Shown here: positions 40,850 to 48,928 of the stretch, piece after piece | Position numbering within the stretch: position 1 is the first letter of the stretch | Layout: each line of letters opens with the position of its first letter | Source of the DNA: Pseudaminobacter sp040045035 | GTDB lineage: Bacteria; Pseudomonadota; Alphaproteobacteria; Rhizobiales; Rhizobiaceae | Length of the DNA: 64,000 nt | Direction of reading: 5' to 3' | Assembly (NCBI RefSeq): GCF_040045035.1 | Contig: NZ_JBDZDS010000003.1 | Coordinates: 248,001 to 312,000 of the forward strand | Translations under genes and position numbers: made by a program | Notes under the pieces: model-generated | Database searches by the model: none | What the model was told of the DNA's origin: nothing | Seen by the model: the letters and a program-made list of their open reading frames with translations, nothing else

Positions 40850-40870
40850 CGGGCCGCCGATGGCGGCCCG
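40850..40870 (-). terminator. Hairpin between binding-protein and permease genes
   Basis: CGGGCCGCC GAT GGCGGCCCG, perfect 9-bp arms, 19 bp after the binding-protein stop. It is not followed by a T-run. It probably stabilises the binding-protein mRNA or causes partial termination. Confidence 0.6.
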
Positions 40871-40889
40871 GCATGTGCATGCTATGCGT

Positions 40890-42149
40890 TTACTTTGCCG
40901 GCTTATACCAGCTCTCGAGGCCTTCCTGCAGCTTCTTGGCCGCGTCTTCCGGCGTCGAGGTGCCGTTGATGACGTTGGCAGATTCCACCCAGGTCTCGTT
41001 CTCCAGGTTCGGCGTGCCGCGCGACAGGATCTGGTAGGTCGAGCGGATGGTCGGCTTGCACTTCTCGCGCCAGGAGACGAACTCCTGCGCCAGCGGATCT
41101 TCCATCTTCACCGCAGCCGAGTTCAGGCTGAAGAAGCCCGGCAGGGCGTTGGCGTAGATGGTGGCGAATTCCGGCGAGGCGACCCAGGACAGGAAGGTCT
41201 TGGCCGCATCGGCGTTCTTGCTCTTGGCGTTGAGGCCGATGCCGATGTCGTTGTGGTCGGAGATGTAGCAGGTGTCGCCGGCGTTCTTAACCGGCGGCGG
41301 GAATGCGCCCATCTTGAACTGGGCCTGGGTGTTGAACACCGAGATTTCCCACGAACCGGCCGGATAGATCGCCGCGCGGCCGAGCGTGAACAGGTTCTGG
41401 CTGTCCGGATAGCTCTGCGCCTCAAAACCGTCGCCGAGATAGTCCTTCCACTTGGCGAGCGTGGCAAAGGGCTCGACCCACTGCGCGTCGGTCAGCTTCT
41501 GCTCGCCCTTGATGAGGGCCAGGCGGCCTTCCTCGCCGTGCCAGTAGGTCGGGCCGATGTTCTGGTAACCCATGGTCGCGGCTTCCCAGAGGTCCTTGGT
41601 GCCCATGGCCATCGGGACGTAGTTGCCGTCGGCCTTGATCTTGTCGAGGGCGGCGAAGAACTCGGCCTCGGTGGCCGGCGGCGTGATGCCCAGCTGGTCG
41701 AAGGCTTCCTTGTTGTAGATGAAGCCGTGGATCACCGAAGCCATCGGCACGCAGAAGCTGGCCTTGCCGTCGTCGGTGGTCCAGGCGGACTTGGCGACGT
41801 CGGAGAAGTTCTCCATGCCGGCCAGGCTGGTCAGGTCGGCAAGATGACCCTTGTTGTAGAGCTCCAGAGAGGCATCGAACGGACGGCAGGTGATGAGGTC
41901 GCCGGCGGAGCCCGCATCGAGCTTGGCGTTGAGGGCGGCGTTATATTCGGTCGGTGCGGAGGGCGAGAACACCACCTTGATGCCGGGATTCTTGGCCTCG
42001 AAGGCCGGGATCAGCTTTTCCTGCCAGATCGGCAGATCGTCATTGCGCCAGCTTTCGATGGTCAGCGTGGCGTCGTCGGCCAAGGCCATGCCCGCAGAGC
42101 CGAGGATGCTGGACGCCATCAAAAGCGCTGTCAGTGCCTGGGTTTTCAT
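40890..42149 (-). CDS. Sugar ABC transporter substrate-binding protein
   Basis: Periplasmic, family-1 type extracellular binding protein, 419 residues. The signal peptide (about 1-24) ends GSAGMALA before DDATLTIESWRND. The middle shows FCVPMASVIHGFIYNKEAF and the C-terminal third has LSWVASPEFATIYANALPGF. It is the first gene of the importer operon and is divergent from the amino-sugar kinase. An N-acetylglucosamine or related saccharide cargo is inferred from that neighbour. Confidence 0.92.
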   Translation of the reverse strand: MKTQALTALLMASSILGSAGMALADDATLTIESWRNDDLPIWQEKLIPAFEAKNPGIKVVFSPSAPTEYNAALNAKLDAGSAGDLITCRPFDASLELYNKGHLADLTSLAGMENFSDVAKSAWTTDDGKASFCVPMASVIHGFIYNKEAFDQLGITPPATEAEFFAALDKIKADGNYVPMAMGTKDLWEAATMGYQNIGPTYWHGEEGRLALIKGEQKLTDAQWVEPFATLAKWKDYLGDGFEAQSYPDSQNLFTLGRAAIYPAGSWEISVFNTQAQFKMGAFPPPVKNAGDTCYISDHNDIGIGLNAKSKNADAAKTFLSWVASPEFATIYANALPGFFSLNSAAVKMEDPLAQEFVSWREKCKPTIRSTYQILSRGTPNLENETWVESANVINGTSTPEDAAKKLQEGLESWYKPAK

Positions 42150-42412
42150 GTCGTTTCTCCCTATTGACCCGTTCAGGTTCGGTATTGACGGGAGTGAGGC
42201 ACCTGCCTGCAGCCCCCTCGTATGTCCGAAGGCGCAGGATGCATTTAAAGCCCCGCGACTTCGAGCGATATGGTGTCGCCCGCCCGGATGCGGGCGACTG
42301 CGTCATCGATGTCATGAAAGTAAGTAAGCATGGCCACTGGCGGCTTCATACCGAGCCTGCCGGCACTGTCGCGCGCTGCTTCAGCCATCAAAACCCCTCC
42401 CGTTCAAAAACC

Positions 42413-42429
42413 ATACCAAAAAAATACCA
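42413..42429 (+). promoter_or_regulatory. Putative GntR operator, importer side
   Basis: ATACCA AAAAA ATACCA: a 6-base direct repeat with 11-bp period, matching the reverse complement of the 42548 site at 15 of 17 positions. Proposed target of the GntR regulator encoded at 43465. Confidence 0.55.
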
Positions 42430-42547
42430 CTTGTCCACCCGCGTTAACGAATTTGCAGTACCAGCGGGTACCAGACCCACTAAATCACCTTCTAATCAAC
42501 GGATATCCAATCGCCAGGTCGGTTCGGGAAATTAACCCCTTGGCTAT

Positions 42548-42564
42548 TGGTATTTTATTGGTAT
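42548..42564 (-). promoter_or_regulatory. Putative GntR operator, kinase side
   Basis: Plus strand TGGTAT TTTAT TGGTAT; read on the minus strand it is ATACCA-N5-ATACCA, the same architecture as the 42413 site. It lies 23 bp before the kinase start, where a bound repressor would block initiation. Confidence 0.55.
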
Positions 42565-42587
42565 CATTGTCGCGGGGAGGCGCTCAC

Positions 42588-43472
42588 GTGGATCTGGTGC
42601 TCGGAATAGATGGCGGCGGCACAAGCTGCAGGGCCGCATTAGCAACTGCTTCCGGCACGGTCCTCGGCCGCGGCAAAAGTGGTCCGGCGAACATCATGAC
42701 CGATCTTCACAGCGCGCGCCAGAACATCGTCGAGGCAGCAAGGCTGGCTTTCGTCGAAGCCGGACGCGACGCCGAATTCATTCCACAAACGGACGCCGTT
42801 CTGGGCCTGGCCGGCACCAATGTCGGCGGCTACAAGCAGCAGCTTCTGGATATCCTGCCCTTCCGCCGCAGCCTGGTCGAAAGCGATGCGGTGATCGCGC
42901 TCAATGGCGCGCTGGGCGACCATGACGGCGCCATCGCCATCATCGGCACCGGCTCGATCTTCATGTCGCGCAAGGGGGCGGCGATGCAGACGATCGGCGG
43001 CTGGGGCTTCATGCTCGGCGACCTCGGCGGCGGAGCGCGCATCGGCCGCGACCTGTTGCAGGAAACGCTGCTTGCCCATGACGACATCCATCCGGCCTCG
43101 CCGCTCACCCAAGCCGTGCTGGAGCGTTTCCACGGGGACCCGCGCGAGATCGTCAAATTCGCGGCCGTCTCCAAACCTGCCGATTTCGGCACCTTCGCGC
43201 CGATGGTCTTTGATTACGCCGCGCACGGCGATGCCGTGGCCAAGCTGGTGCTTGCCCGCGCCGTCAATGACATCGAAGAGGCGCTGGACACGCTGAAGCT
43301 CTCGCCCGACCAGCGGCTTTGCGTGCTCGGCGGGCTGGCCGGCCTGGCCGCACCGCATCTGTCGGCCCGCTACCAGAATATGCTGCACGCGCCGGAACAG
43401 GACGCGCTGGGCGGCGCGGTGGCCATGGCGGCAAGACTGTTCGGCACCGCCGGAGCCCCAGCCCATGTCTGA
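42588..43472 (+). CDS. BadF/BadG/N-acetylglucosamine kinase family protein
   Basis: ASKHA-fold sugar kinase, 294 residues from GTG 42588 (GGGGAGG 7 bases upstream). The phosphate-1 motif is LGIDGGGTSCRAAL, followed by GLAGTNVGG, AIIGTGSIFMSRKG and GGWGFMLGDLGGGARIGRDLL. It is expected to phosphorylate N-acetylglucosamine to GlcNAc-6-P, which the downstream NagA would deacetylate. It overlaps the GntR gene by 8 bp. Confidence 0.88.
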   Translation: MDLVLGIDGGGTSCRAALATASGTVLGRGKSGPANIMTDLHSARQNIVEAARLAFVEAGRDAEFIPQTDAVLGLAGTNVGGYKQQLLDILPFRRSLVESDAVIALNGALGDHDGAIAIIGTGSIFMSRKGAAMQTIGGWGFMLGDLGGGARIGRDLLQETLLAHDDIHPASPLTQAVLERFHGDPREIVKFAAVSKPADFGTFAPMVFDYAAHGDAVAKLVLARAVNDIEEALDTLKLSPDQRLCVLGGLAGLAAPHLSARYQNMLHAPEQDALGGAVAMAARLFGTAGAPAHV

Positions 43473-44253
43473 GGCGGCAGAGCAGATCTTCTCGATCGTC
43501 AAGGCGTCCGAGGGCAGCGGCGCGCCGCTCTATCTGCAGCTGAAGAAGAACATCGAGGACGCTGTCGAGCGGGGCGTCATCGGGCCGGGCGACGCACTGC
43601 CCTCCGAGCGCGACATCGCGCTCAAGGCCGACGTCTCGCGCGTCACCGTGCGCAAGGCGGTGCAGGATCTGGTCAAGAGCGGCATACTGGTGCAGCGCCA
43701 CGGCTCCGGCACCTTCGTGGCACCGCGCATGGAGCGCGTGGAGCAGTCGCTGTCGCGCCTGACCTCGTTCACCGACGACATGGCCCGGCGCGGCATGACG
43801 GCAAGCTCCGCCTGGCTCGACAAGGGCATCTACCCGCCCTCGCCTGACGAGATCATGATACTCGGCCTCTCGGCCAAGGAGATGGTGGCGCGCGTCAGCC
43901 GTCTGCGCATTGCCAACGACACGCCAATGGCGATCGAGCGCGCCTCGCTCTCGCTCACCGTCCTCCCCGACCCTGCGACCGTTGGCTCCTCGCTCTACAG
44001 CACGCTTGAAAAGACCGGCAATCGCCCTGTACGAGCCGTACAGCGAATCTCGGCGATCAATATCGGCGCCGCGGACGCCAAACTGCTCGACGTGCCGATC
44101 GGTTCGGCTTGCCTGCACATCGAGCGGATTTCCTACCTTGCCAGCGGCAAGGTGATAGAATTCACCCGCTCCATCTATCGCGGCGATGCCTATGACTTCG
44201 TCGCCGAACTCAGGCTGGCGGGTCCAGGCGAAGACTTCGGAGGCAAGACTTGA
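43465..44253 (+). CDS. GntR-family regulator (HutC/NagR-like)
   Basis: 262 residues. The N-terminal winged helix reads PLYLQLKKNIEDAVERGVIG, PSERDIALKADVSRVTVRKA and GSGTFVAP. The C-terminal UTRA effector domain starts about residue 95. UTRA proteins near nagA usually respond to GlcNAc-6-P or GlcN-6-P. It lies inside the kinase-deaminase-nagA operon, so it should be a feedback repressor of both divergent operons. Its stop overlaps the next start (TTGA). Confidence 0.92.
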   Translation: MSEAAEQIFSIVKASEGSGAPLYLQLKKNIEDAVERGVIGPGDALPSERDIALKADVSRVTVRKAVQDLVKSGILVQRHGSGTFVAPRMERVEQSLSRLTSFTDDMARRGMTASSAWLDKGIYPPSPDEIMILGLSAKEMVARVSRLRIANDTPMAIERASLSLTVLPDPATVGSSLYSTLEKTGNRPVRAVQRISAINIGAADAKLLDVPIGSACLHIERISYLASGKVIEFTRSIYRGDAYDFVAELRLAGPGEDFGGKT

Positions 44254-45278
44254 CTGAAATGACCCATATGCGCCGCGAGATCGAGGAGATCCCCGATGCG
44301 GTGGCGCGGCTGCTCGACGGTTCCCGGGCAGCGCTTGCCGAGGCCGGCCGCGACATTGCCAAGCGCGACCCGCGCTTCGTGGTCACGGTCGCGCGCGGCT
44401 CCTCCGACCATGCCGCCACCTTCCTGAAATACGCCGTGGAACTGACGGCAGGTCTGGCGGTCGCCTCTGTCGGTCCTTCGGTCGCCTCGATCTACAATGC
44501 GCCGCTGAAACTCTCCGGCTCGGCCTGCGTGGCGATCTCGCAATCCGGCAAGAGCCCCGACATCGTGGCGATGGCCGAGGCCGCACGCAGGGCAGGCTCG
44601 CTCACCATCGCGCTGACCAACACGGCCGACTCGCCGCTGGCCAAGGCCTGCGAACACACCATCGACATTCTTGCCGGCGTCGAGAAGAGCGTGGCGGCGA
44701 CCAAGACCTTCGTGAATTCGGCCGTGGCGGCGGTGGCGTTGATGGCGCATTGCACCAACGACCAGGCTCTGCTGGCGGCACTGGCCGAACTGCCGAACCA
44801 TTTGCGCAAGGCGGTGAGTTGCGACTGGATGCAGATGGCAGCCGCGCTGGACGGCGCCAGCTCGCTGTTCATCCTCGGGCGCGGCCCTTCCTTCGCCATC
44901 GCCAACGAGGCGGCGCTGAAGTTCAAGGAAACCTGCGCCATGCATGCGGAGGCCTACAGCGCCGCCGAAGTGATGCACGGACCGATGGCGCTAGTCCGCT
45001 CCGGCTTCCCCGTTCTGGCGCTGGCCTCGCGTGACGCTTCCGAGGCTTCCGTGGTCGACACCGCCGGCCGCCTCGCCGACAAGGGGGCGACGGTGTTCCT
45101 GACCTCCGATACGATCGGCAAGGCCATCCACCTGCCTTTCGTGGCCACGGGTCATCCGCTTGCCGATCCGCTGGCGCTGATCGTGTCCTTCTACGCCTTC
45201 GTCGAGGCCTTCGCGCGCCATCGCGGCCTCAACCCCGACGAGCCGCCAAATCTGAGGAAAGTGACCGAGACGCTATGA
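44250..45278 (+). CDS. SIS-domain glucosamine-6-phosphate deaminase-like protein
   Basis: 342 residues with two SIS domains, like the isomerase half of GlmS but without the glutaminase domain. Signatures are VARGSSDHAATFLKY, AISQSGKSPDIV, EKSVAATKTFVNS, GRGPSFAIANEAALKFKE and the terminal NPDEPPNLRKVTETL. This is the NagB-II type deaminase that turns GlcN-6-P into fructose-6-P and ammonia. TTG 44250 is favoured because GGAGG (44239-44244 region) is 6 bases upstream and the TTGA overlaps the GntR stop; ATG 44259 is an alternative. It overlaps nagA by ATGA. Confidence 0.88.
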   Translation: MTEMTHMRREIEEIPDAVARLLDGSRAALAEAGRDIAKRDPRFVVTVARGSSDHAATFLKYAVELTAGLAVASVGPSVASIYNAPLKLSGSACVAISQSGKSPDIVAMAEAARRAGSLTIALTNTADSPLAKACEHTIDILAGVEKSVAATKTFVNSAVAAVALMAHCTNDQALLAALAELPNHLRKAVSCDWMQMAAALDGASSLFILGRGPSFAIANEAALKFKETCAMHAEAYSAAEVMHGPMALVRSGFPVLALASRDASEASVVDTAGRLADKGATVFLTSDTIGKAIHLPFVATGHPLADPLALIVSFYAFVEAFARHRGLNPDEPPNLRKVTETL

Positions 45279-46438
45279 CCGACAGCTTCGCCATCGCCGG
45301 CGCACGCATCTTCGACGGCCAGGCCTGGCACAACCGCTCGGCCCTGGTCGTGCGCGACGGCGTCGTCGAGCGCATCGAGGCCGGTGGCGAGGTGCCGGCC
45401 GGGATGAAGGTGGTCGAACTCGACGGCGGCATGATCGCGCCCGGCTTCGTCGACCTTCAGGTCAATGGCGGCGGCGGCGTCATGCTCAACGACGCCCCCT
45501 CGGTGGAGGCGATCCGCACCATCTGCGCGGCCCATGCGCGGTCCGGCACCACCGCATTGCTGCCGACGCTGATCACCGACACGCCCGAGCTTACCGCGGC
45601 GGCGGTGGTGGCAGGCGCCGACGCGGCACGGGAAAAGGTTCCGGGCTTCCTCGGCCTCCACCTAGAAGGCCCGCATCTTTCGCTTGCGCGAAAGGGCGCG
45701 CACGATCCGAAGCTGATCCGGCCGATGACCGACGCCGACGAGGCCGCGCTGATCGCCGCGCGGGAAAAAATGCCGGTGCTGCTCACCACCATCGCTCCCG
45801 AATCCGTCGACCCAACCCGTGTCTCGCGCCTCAAGCAGGCGGATGTGGTGGTCAGCCTCGGCCACACCGACAGCAACTACCAGACCGCGCAGTCATTCGC
45901 CGAAGCCGGCGCGACCATGGTCACGCATCTCTTCAACGCGATGAGCCAGATCGGCAACCGCGAGCCCGGCGTAGTAGGCGCCGCGATTGACGGACACAGC
46001 TTTTACGCGGGGCTGATCGCCGATGGCATCCATGTCCATCCGGCGGCGATGAAGATTGCCCTGAAAGCCAAGAAGGGTGACGGAAAGATCTTCCTCGTCA
46101 CCGACGCCATGGCGACCATCGGGACTGACATGAAGTCGTTCACCTTGAACGGCCGCCTTATCAAGCGCGAGAATGGCAGTCTGAGGCTGGAGGACGGCAC
46201 GCTCGCCGGCGCCGATCTCGACATGATCTCGGCAGTGCGCTTCATGCATCGGACCATCGGCCTCGAGCTCGAAGAGGCGCTTAAGATGGCCTCGCTCTAT
46301 CCGGCCGAGGCCGTCGGCCAGGACGGCAGGCTCGGCCGGCTGATCACGGGGTCTGCGGCCGACATCGTGCATCTGTCCGACGATCTCGACGTGCGCGACG
46401 TCTGGATCGAGGGGGAGAAGGTGTTTTCGACAGTTTGA
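45275..46438 (+). CDS. nagA: N-acetylglucosamine-6-phosphate deacetylase
   Basis: Amidohydrolase that removes acetate from GlcNAc-6-P, 387 residues. The motifs are PGFVDLQVNGGGGVM, HLEGPHLS (metal glutamate), SLGHTDSN (metal histidine), HLFNAMSQI and VTDAMATIG with the catalytic aspartate. It ends the operon kinase, regulator, deaminase, deacetylase, completing the route from N-acetylglucosamine to fructose-6-phosphate. Confidence 0.94.
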   Translation: MTDSFAIAGARIFDGQAWHNRSALVVRDGVVERIEAGGEVPAGMKVVELDGGMIAPGFVDLQVNGGGGVMLNDAPSVEAIRTICAAHARSGTTALLPTLITDTPELTAAAVVAGADAAREKVPGFLGLHLEGPHLSLARKGAHDPKLIRPMTDADEAALIAAREKMPVLLTTIAPESVDPTRVSRLKQADVVVSLGHTDSNYQTAQSFAEAGATMVTHLFNAMSQIGNREPGVVGAAIDGHSFYAGLIADGIHVHPAAMKIALKAKKGDGKIFLVTDAMATIGTDMKSFTLNGRLIKRENGSLRLEDGTLAGADLDMISAVRFMHRTIGLELEEALKMASLYPAEAVGQDGRLGRLITGSAADIVHLSDDLDVRDVWIEGEKVFSTV

Positions 46439-46491
46439 TGCAGAGGGCTTGCAGCCCGCGCCTTCCGTCCCCGATTTAAACCTATGGGAGA

Positions 46492-46751
46492 TGTCGAGGC
46501 ATGGGTCCCCGGAACCCTTCGCTCCTGCGGGGCTCCGGGCCCGAGGACGACGGAGCAATAGATGCCGAGCCAAGTCTTGTGAACATGGAGACTTGATAGG
46601 TCCCCCTGTTCCGTGTCTTGCTGGAAGTCGCCAAGCAGGCGCGAGTTGCATTGAAGTTTCGCTGCAGCCGAAGCCACCACATCTCCGTCGTCCTCGGGCC
46701 GGAGCACGAGCGCAGCGAGATGCGGAGGTTCCGGGGACCCAGGCCTCGGAC
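46492..46751. repeat. Long inverted-repeat intergenic element
   Basis: The left arm (about 46492-46556) contains GGGTCCCCGGAACC and GGGCCCGAGGACGACGGAG. The right arm (about 46685-46751) is its reverse complement with CTCCGTCGTCCTCGGGCC and GGTTCCGGGGACCC. The arms are near 60 bp, with a few mismatches, and enclose about 130 bp without a credible ORF. It resembles a small palindromic or MITE-like repeat; it sits between nagA and rpe with no transposase. Confidence 0.7.
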
Positions 46752-46794
46752 TTTCAACGGGCAGTCCGGTTCCACGTCAGGTGATGCAGTAAAC

Positions 46795-47472
46795 TTATCC
46801 CAGCGCCCCGTCACCCGCAGTCCGTATCGCTGCGATGTTTTGGGCATAGGCGTCCGCGCTGCCGCCCTTGAACACGGCCGAGCCGGCCACCAGCACATTG
46901 GCGCCGGCGGCCGTGACCAGCGGCGCGGTTTCGGGCGTCACGCCGCCGTCGATCTCAATATCGATCGGCCGGTTTCCGATCATCGATTTCACGCGCTTCA
47001 CCTTCTCGACCACCGCCGGGATGAAGGCCTGGCCGCCGAAGCCGGGGTTGACCGTCATTAGGAGAATGAGGTCGAGCCGGTCGAGCACATATTCGATGGC
47101 GCTTTCCGGCGTCGACGGGTTGAGCGACACACCCGCCTTCTTGCCGAGGTTTTTGATCGCCTGCAGCGAGCGGTCGAGATGCGGGCCGGCCTCGGCATGC
47201 ACGGTGATGATGTCGCAACCGGCGTCGGCGAAGGCGGCAAGATACGGGTCGGCCGGGGCGATCATCAGGTGGCAGTCGAACACCTTGTCGGTGCGGTTGC
47301 GGATCGCCTTGATGACCTGCGGGCCGAAGGTGATGTTGGGCACGAAATGCCCGTCCATGACGTCGAGGTGGATCCAGTCGGCGCCGGCTGCTGCCACCGC
47401 CTCGACCTCGTCGCCAAGGCGGGAAAAGTCCGCCGACAGAACCGAGGGCGCGATCAGGGTTTTTGCGGTCAT
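46795..47472 (-). CDS. rpe: Ribulose-phosphate 3-epimerase
   Basis: Interconverts ribulose-5-P and xylulose-5-P; 225-residue TIM barrel. Metal and catalytic residues are in APSVLSADFSRL, DWIHLDVMDGHFVPN, and DIEIDGGVT (second catalytic aspartate). MTVNPGFGGQAF is the phosphate-side loop. The start MTAKTLIAPS (47472) is preferred to a Met five codons upstream. Confidence 0.96.
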   Translation of the reverse strand: MTAKTLIAPSVLSADFSRLGDEVEAVAAAGADWIHLDVMDGHFVPNITFGPQVIKAIRNRTDKVFDCHLMIAPADPYLAAFADAGCDIITVHAEAGPHLDRSLQAIKNLGKKAGVSLNPSTPESAIEYVLDRLDLILLMTVNPGFGGQAFIPAVVEKVKRVKSMIGNRPIDIEIDGGVTPETAPLVTAAGANVLVAGSAVFKGGSADAYAQNIAAIRTAGDGALG

Positions 47473-47557
47473 GTCCGGGCCTTTCAAGGTGGGAGCTCGC
47501 AGGAATTTCCCCCGCCCTAATGCGCCACGCTACGAATGTCGATAGCCAATTCCGACC

Positions 47558-48580
47558 TCAGGCCGGCGCACCCGCAATGGAGCTACGCACGATGAGGTCG
47601 ACCGGCCAGACTTCCCCGAGCGCACCCGCCTCTTGTCCGGCGATGCGCGCCGCCAGCCGCTCGGCGATGCGCTGGCCGGCGGCGCGTATGGAGGAGCGCG
47701 TGGTCGTAAGCGGCACCGAGAAATTCTCGGGCTTCAACCAGGGGAAAACGTCGTCATGGGCGATCAGCGACAGGTCGCGCGGAATGCTGCGCCCCAGGTC
47801 GCGCGCCGCACGCACCACGCCCAGTGCCATGATCAGGCTGGAGCACACGATCGCCGTCGGCGCCTCGCTCTGCATCAGCAGGCTGCGTGTGGCCCGGTAG
47901 CCATTCTCCTCCGTCATCGCCACCGAGCGAAGCATGGCCGGCGGCAGCACCAGGCCGCTGGCCTCGAGCGCGCGCCGCACGCCGCGCTCTCGGCAGATCG
48001 CGAAGGTCTGCGCCTCTTCGCCGTTCAAAAGCGCCACGCGCTTGTGGCCAAGCTGGACCATCAGACGTGTCGCATCATGGAAGGCGGCTTCGTTGTCGAT
48101 GTCGAGGAAGGGATAGTCGAAATCGAGCCCCTCGCTGCGGCCGTGCACGATATAGGGGATGCCGAGATCCTGCACGAGCGCGATGCGGCTGTCGGCATGG
48201 CGCGGCGCAGAGATATAGAGAGCATCGACCAGCTTATTGGCGACGATACGGCGATAGGTCGTCTCCTCGTCATCAGCCTCGGCCGGGGAGAGCACCAGGT
48301 CGAGCTCATGCGCGCGCACATAGTCGCCGAGGCCCGACAGGAACTCGACGAAATGCGGATCGATGTCCACGCTCGCGCCCGTCGGCATGACATAGCCGAT
48401 CATGCCGGCTTTGCCGGTGGCCAGCCGGCGCGCGCTGGGGTTGGGTCGATAGCCATGCTGCCGCGCCGCGTCGGACACGCGCCGCCGCGTTTCCTCGCTT
48501 ACCTCCGGATAGCCGTTGAGAGCCCGGCTGACCGTGGTCTGCGACAGGTCCAGCATGCGGGCGAGCTGTTTGAGGTTCAC
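47558..48580 (-). CDS. aglR: LacI-family regulator of alpha-glucoside genes
   Basis: 340 residues from GTG 48580, which has CGGAG 5 bases upstream on the minus strand; ATG 48598 would skip that site. The HTH reads LKQLARMLDLSQTTVSRALN and the hinge PNPSARRLATGKAG. The ligand-binding domain then follows, with ALYISAPRH and LSLIAHDDVFPWLKPENFS. Its position divergent from aglEFGAK matches aglR of Sinorhizobium. A CCAAAGCGCTTT half-palindrome overlaps its own start region, indicating autoregulation. Confidence 0.9.
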   Translation of the reverse strand: MNLKQLARMLDLSQTTVSRALNGYPEVSEETRRRVSDAARQHGYRPNPSARRLATGKAGMIGYVMPTGASVDIDPHFVEFLSGLGDYVRAHELDLVLSPAEADDEETTYRRIVANKLVDALYISAPRHADSRIALVQDLGIPYIVHGRSEGLDFDYPFLDIDNEAAFHDATRLMVQLGHKRVALLNGEEAQTFAICRERGVRRALEASGLVLPPAMLRSVAMTEENGYRATRSLLMQSEAPTAIVCSSLIMALGVVRAARDLGRSIPRDLSLIAHDDVFPWLKPENFSVPLTTTRSSIRAAGQRIAERLAARIAGQEAGALGEVWPVDLIVRSSIAGAPA

Positions 48581-48594
48581 CGATTCTCCGCGTC

Positions 48595-48608
48595 CCAAAG
48601 CGCTTTCA
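48595..48608. promoter_or_regulatory. LacI-type operator at aglR
   Basis: CCAAAGCGCTTTCA around the centre AAAGCGCTTT (48597-48606), 15 bp before the aglR GTG. It shares 12 of 14 bases with the aglE operator. Confidence 0.6.
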
Positions 48609-48792
48609 AAAATTTGGAAGTTACATTGTGGTTAACGCGAAGCAGCATAGGCCGGACGCCACCATTTCCGAAGCGGAATTTGCATTTGCAGCGCAAAAAC
48701 ATACTGCAACGCAGGAAGATCGCAGATTTAAACCGATTTATATAACATGGCGCTTGACTCGTCCCTTTTTTGACAGCGATGATTACTGTCAG

Positions 48793-48806
48793 CCAAAGCG
48801 CTTTGG
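48793..48806. promoter_or_regulatory. LacI-type operator at aglE
   Basis: Perfect 14-bp palindrome CCAAAGCGCTTTGG with the central CG typical of LacI/GalR operators, 122 bp before the aglE start. Proposed AglR binding site. Confidence 0.65.
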
Positions 48807-48928
48807 AGACTTTCGAAAGAAAGTTCGTTCGAAAGCCTGCGAGCCCGCCATTGCGGGACGCCCGGGGCGGTGTCGGCAGGACGAAGGGGAGTTCGTCCGG
48901 AGGGAATGACCGAACGGGAGGACAATCG

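Larger units (their letters stand above)
42150..42587. other. Divergent control region of amino-sugar locus
   Basis: 438 bp between the importer and the kinase operon. No gene is seen. It contains two matching operators (42413-42429 and 42548-42564) and a TACCAG direct repeat (42459-42474). AT content rises near both operators. Confidence 0.6.
48581..48928. other. aglR-aglE control region
   Basis: 348 bp, no gene seen. It has two LacI-type operators (48595-48608 and 48793-48806). A further TTTCGAAAGAAAGTTCG region (48811-48827) has direct GAAAG / TTCG repeats. AT-rich stretches at 48605-48640 and 48700-48770 could hold promoters. Confidence 0.6.

Noticed and set aside
42330..42587. N-terminal extension of the kinase at 42588
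   Set aside because: It would read through the operator and promoter region; GTG 42588 has GGGGAGG at good spacing and starts right at the phosphate-binding strand.
46492..46751. Insertion sequence
   Set aside because: No transposase frame in the core and no clear target duplication; kept as a repeat element only.
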